Below are positions 21,475 through 22,832 of a stretch of DNA of 22,832 nucleotides, piece by piece; the first letter of the stretch is position 1, and each line of letters begins with the position of its first letter. A program made the position numbers and the translations under genes. The notes beneath the pieces are model-generated. The model was not told where the DNA came from. It saw only the letters and a list, made by a program, of their open reading frames with translations, and made no database searches. Origin of the DNA: Clostridia bacterium (GTDB lineage: Bacteria; Bacillota_A; Clostridia; Oscillospirales; CAG-272); assembly GCA_017959485.1 (NCBI GenBank), contig JAGDAM010000056.1, positions 1 to 22,832 on the forward strand, in the 5' to 3' direction.

Positions 21475-22028
21475 AAGGAAAAACAGTAAACTTCCGCTTC
21501 GCCGTCTGTCTTCTGCTCTGCGCCTGCTGCCTTGCGTTTAACGGCTGCGCCGAAGGCACAGGCGGCAGATCCGGCATTTCGGGTCAGGGAAAAACCGTAG
21601 GCGACGTAATAAGCGAGGCGGTTAACGGAACCGCAACCGCCAAAGCTCAGTCACCGCTTAAAAGCCCGCACGACGTCGCGTGGAACGGCAAAATCGACGT
21701 CGATCTTACCTCAATGAACTCGACCATGGTCTATTCACAGGTTTACGATATGATGACGACTCCTGACGATTACCTCGGGAAGACGGTGAAAATGACCGGC
21801 ACCTTCAATTTCGGCAAAGGCGATGACAGATACTATTTCGCGTGTATAATCAGGGACGCGACCGCCTGCTGCGCACAGGGAATCGAGTTCGTTCTCAAGG
21901 ATCCGAAAAGATTTCCCGACGAGTATCCCGCCGTGAATCAGGAGATCACCGTAGTCGGAATATTCGACACCTACTACGAGGGGGAATACCGCTACTGTCA
22001 GCTGTCTGACGCCGTGGCCGGGTGGTAG
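21471..22028 (+). CDS. Small OB-like lipoprotein of the zinc operon, function unknown
   Basis: 185 residues. Lipoprotein signal peptide with an unusually cysteine-rich hydrophobic core (CLLLCACCLAFNGC, lipidated C26). The mature part has YDMMTTPDDYLGKTVKMTGTF (about 92-112), FACIIRDATACCAQGIEF (C125, C133, C134) and ITVVGIFDTYYEGEYRYCQL. This pattern of a 'yl-GK-v' strand, then CC, then a second strand resembles the OB-like domain of DUF1980/UPF0703 proteins, some of which are zinc-regulated. It starts inside the permease stop codon, so it is the fifth gene of the metal operon. It may hand metal to ZnuA, using the cysteines as ligands; this is inferred. Confidence 0.82.
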   Translation: MKGKTVNFRFAVCLLLCACCLAFNGCAEGTGGRSGISGQGKTVGDVISEAVNGTATAKAQSPLKSPHDVAWNGKIDVDLTSMNSTMVYSQVYDMMTTPDDYLGKTVKMTGTFNFGKGDDRYYFACIIRDATACCAQGIEFVLKDPKRFPDEYPAVNQEITVVGIFDTYYEGEYRYCQLSDAVAGW

Positions 22029-22044
22029 AATTCACATATTCTTC

Positions 22045-22073
22045 TTGCAACCTTCATCCTTTTATGGTATACT
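22045..22073 (+). promoter_or_regulatory. Promoter of hpf
   Basis: TTGCAA (22045-22050), 17-nt spacer and extended -10 TGG-TATACT (TATACT 22068-22073). The predicted start, near 22080, is immediately before a leader hairpin. No terminator for the preceding zinc operon is visible, so some read-through into hpf is possible. Confidence 0.75.
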
Positions 22074-22080
22074 ATTATCA

Positions 22081-22100
22081 GCGAAGGGAATAACCTTCGC
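22081..22100 (+). promoter_or_regulatory. Leader hairpin at the 5' end of hpf mRNA
   Basis: GCGAAGG (22081-22087) pairs with CCTTCGC (22094-22100) around a 6-nt loop. It starts at the predicted transcript start and ends directly before the ribosome site AGAGG (22105-22109). It could protect the 5' end. Confidence 0.6.
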
Positions 22101-22116
22101 GGAAAGAGGTACAGTC

Positions 22117-22641
22117 ATGAAAATCACAGTTGTGGGAAGACAGATGACCGTCCCCGAGGATCTGAAAGCCCTGGCCGAAAGGAAGCTCTCAAAGCTCGAC
22201 AGGTACTTCAGTTCCGAGGAGACAGCGACGCTGAAGTTCAGCCGCAAGCGCAACCGGGAAAACATCGAAGTCACGATCGTTTCGGGAAACACCATTTTCC
22301 GCTGCGAGACGGGTGATGAGACATTCAGGAACGCGCTCGACAAAGCTGTTGAGACGATTGACAGGCAGATCAGGAAAAACAGGACGAGACTGGAAAAGAG
22401 ACTGCGCACAGCCGCTCTGACTCAGCCGCGGCCTGAGGAGGAGCTCTCCGAGAGCAGCGAGAAGATCGTCAGGACAAAGTATTTCAAGCTGAATCCGATG
22501 ACGGTTGAGGAAGCAATCCTTCAGATGAATCTGCTGGGACACAGCTTTTACATGTTCGAGGACGCCGAGAACGGAATGATCTGCGTCGTCTATTCGAGAA
22601 AAGACGGAGATTACGGTCTCATAGTGCCTGATAAGGACTGA
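22117..22641 (+). CDS. hpf: Long-form ribosome hibernation promoting factor
   Basis: 174 residues from ATG 22117 (AGAGG 7 nt upstream); a longer in-frame TTG start would lie within the promoter. The N-terminal S30AE domain (1-95) begins MKITVVGRQMTVPEDLK and carries the basic ribosome-contacting helices. A linker (96-115) leads to the C-terminal dimer domain (about 117-172: VRTKYFKLNPMTVEEAILQMNLLGHSFYMFEDAENG), which marks the long form found in Gram-positives. It pairs 70S ribosomes into inactive 100S dimers in stationary phase or stress. Confidence 0.96.
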   Translation: MKITVVGRQMTVPEDLKALAERKLSKLDRYFSSEETATLKFSRKRNRENIEVTIVSGNTIFRCETGDETFRNALDKAVETIDRQIRKNRTRLEKRLRTAALTQPRPEEELSESSEKIVRTKYFKLNPMTVEEAILQMNLLGHSFYMFEDAENGMICVVYSRKDGDYGLIVPDKD

Positions 22642-22651
22642 TTCTCTTTGC

Positions 22652-22705
22652 GGGCTGTCCGGGACCCCGACCTGGATCGGGCCGGACAGCCCTCTTTTAT
22701 TTTTT
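22652..22705 (+). terminator. Rho-independent terminator of hpf
   Basis: An 11-bp stem (22652-22662 with 22682-22692) stacks on an inner 5-bp stem (CCCGA/TCGGG) with a 3-nt bulge. It is followed by a T-rich tail ending in six Ts (22700-22705). Confidence 0.9.
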
Positions 22706-22724
22706 GACAAGGCGGGAAGTTTTA

Positions 22725-22832
22725 ATGTCAGTATATATTCCGGAAGGATACAGGTCGGCGCTGACCGCGCGTCAGACGCAGATAGCCATAAAAAAGATCA
22801 AGGACTTTTTCCAGACCGATCTCGCAAATCAG
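22725..22832 (+). CDS. asnA: Aspartate-ammonia ligase AsnA (5' end only)
   Basis: The first 36 codons, opening MSVYIPEGYRSALTARQTQI and ending DFFQTDLANQ. The IPEGY...T.RQTQ.AIK.IKDFFQ pattern is the N-terminus of AsnA, the class II tRNA-synthetase-like enzyme that makes asparagine from aspartate, ammonia and ATP. A purine-rich ribosome site (AAGGCGGGAAG) ends 4 nt before the ATG. No promoter fits in the short gap after the hpf terminator, so expression may rely on read-through or on an element not recognised. The gene continues beyond the right edge. Confidence 0.88.
   Translation, partial: MSVYIPEGYRSALTARQTQIAIKKIKDFFQTDLANQ

Noticed and set aside
22642..22724. T-box or other riboswitch upstream of asnA
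   Set aside because: Only about 80 nt, fully occupied by the hpf terminator hairpin and a ribosome site; no room for specifier or antiterminator elements.
22704..22727. TTGACA at 22704-22709 as promoter for asnA
   Set aside because: A -10 at normal spacing would fall on or inside the asnA start codon.
1..22832. tRNA genes, CRISPR arrays, insertion sequences, toxin-antitoxin pairs
   Set aside because: No cloverleaf-like clusters, no regularly spaced direct repeats other than the coding 24-nt repeat, no transposase or integrase motifs, and no small paired toxin/antitoxin genes seen on reading both strands.

Overview
The window looks like a chromosomal segment of a Gram-positive, anaerobic member of the Bacillota, probably an uncultured gut Clostridia lineage. 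Four things point there: mid-range GC (roughly 50-55% by eye), strong Shine-Dalgarno sites, extended -10 promoters (TGnTATAAT), and family membership (long-form HPF, Clostridia-type P-loop protein, DUF6273, orphan family-1 solute-binding lipoproteins, AsnA). This placement is inferred; the window has no rRNA or other taxonomic marker. I found no tRNA, rRNA, CRISPR array, insertion sequence or prophage gene.

Layout, left to right. (1) ychF (minus strand) runs off the left edge. (2) A plus-strand envelope-stress-like unit follows: response regulator, sensor kinase, membrane-anchored HtrA protease. It ends at a 14-bp hairpin shared with a convergent unit. (3) The minus-strand unit is a Crp/Fnr-type regulator, then an NMT1/SsuA-like ABC importer (lipoprotein, permease, ATPase). 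The regulator has a consensus promoter with a 16-bp palindrome over its start site, suggesting autoregulation. (4) A seven-gene plus-strand operon (7672-14640) follows: sugar nucleotidyltransferase, NahK-like N-acetylhexosamine kinase, galE, galM, pgi, a small P-loop protein and a D-2-hydroxyacid dehydrogenase. It fits salvage of galactose or N-acetylhexosamines from host glycans and ends in a strong terminator.

(5) The most unusual segment is 14752-18444. A three-gene unit with its own extended -10 promoter is bracketed by two good terminators. It encodes a cytoplasmic TIR protein joined by a charged 8-residue-repeat helix to a C-terminal DUF6273 domain, then an orphan solute-binding lipoprotein, then a single-pass membrane protein with a large outside domain. 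The TIR coding part is clearly more AT-rich than its tail. TIR-helix-DUF6273 has the shape of an effector-linker-sensor protein and is my best candidate for an undescribed system.

(6) A Fur-family regulator heads a zinc/manganese-type operon: regulator, ZnuA-like lipoprotein, ATPase, permease and a small OB-like lipoprotein. All junctions overlap by a few bases, and two partly overlapping palindromes cover the promoter. (7) Then hpf with its own promoter and leader hairpin, a terminator, and the first 36 codons of asnA at the right edge.
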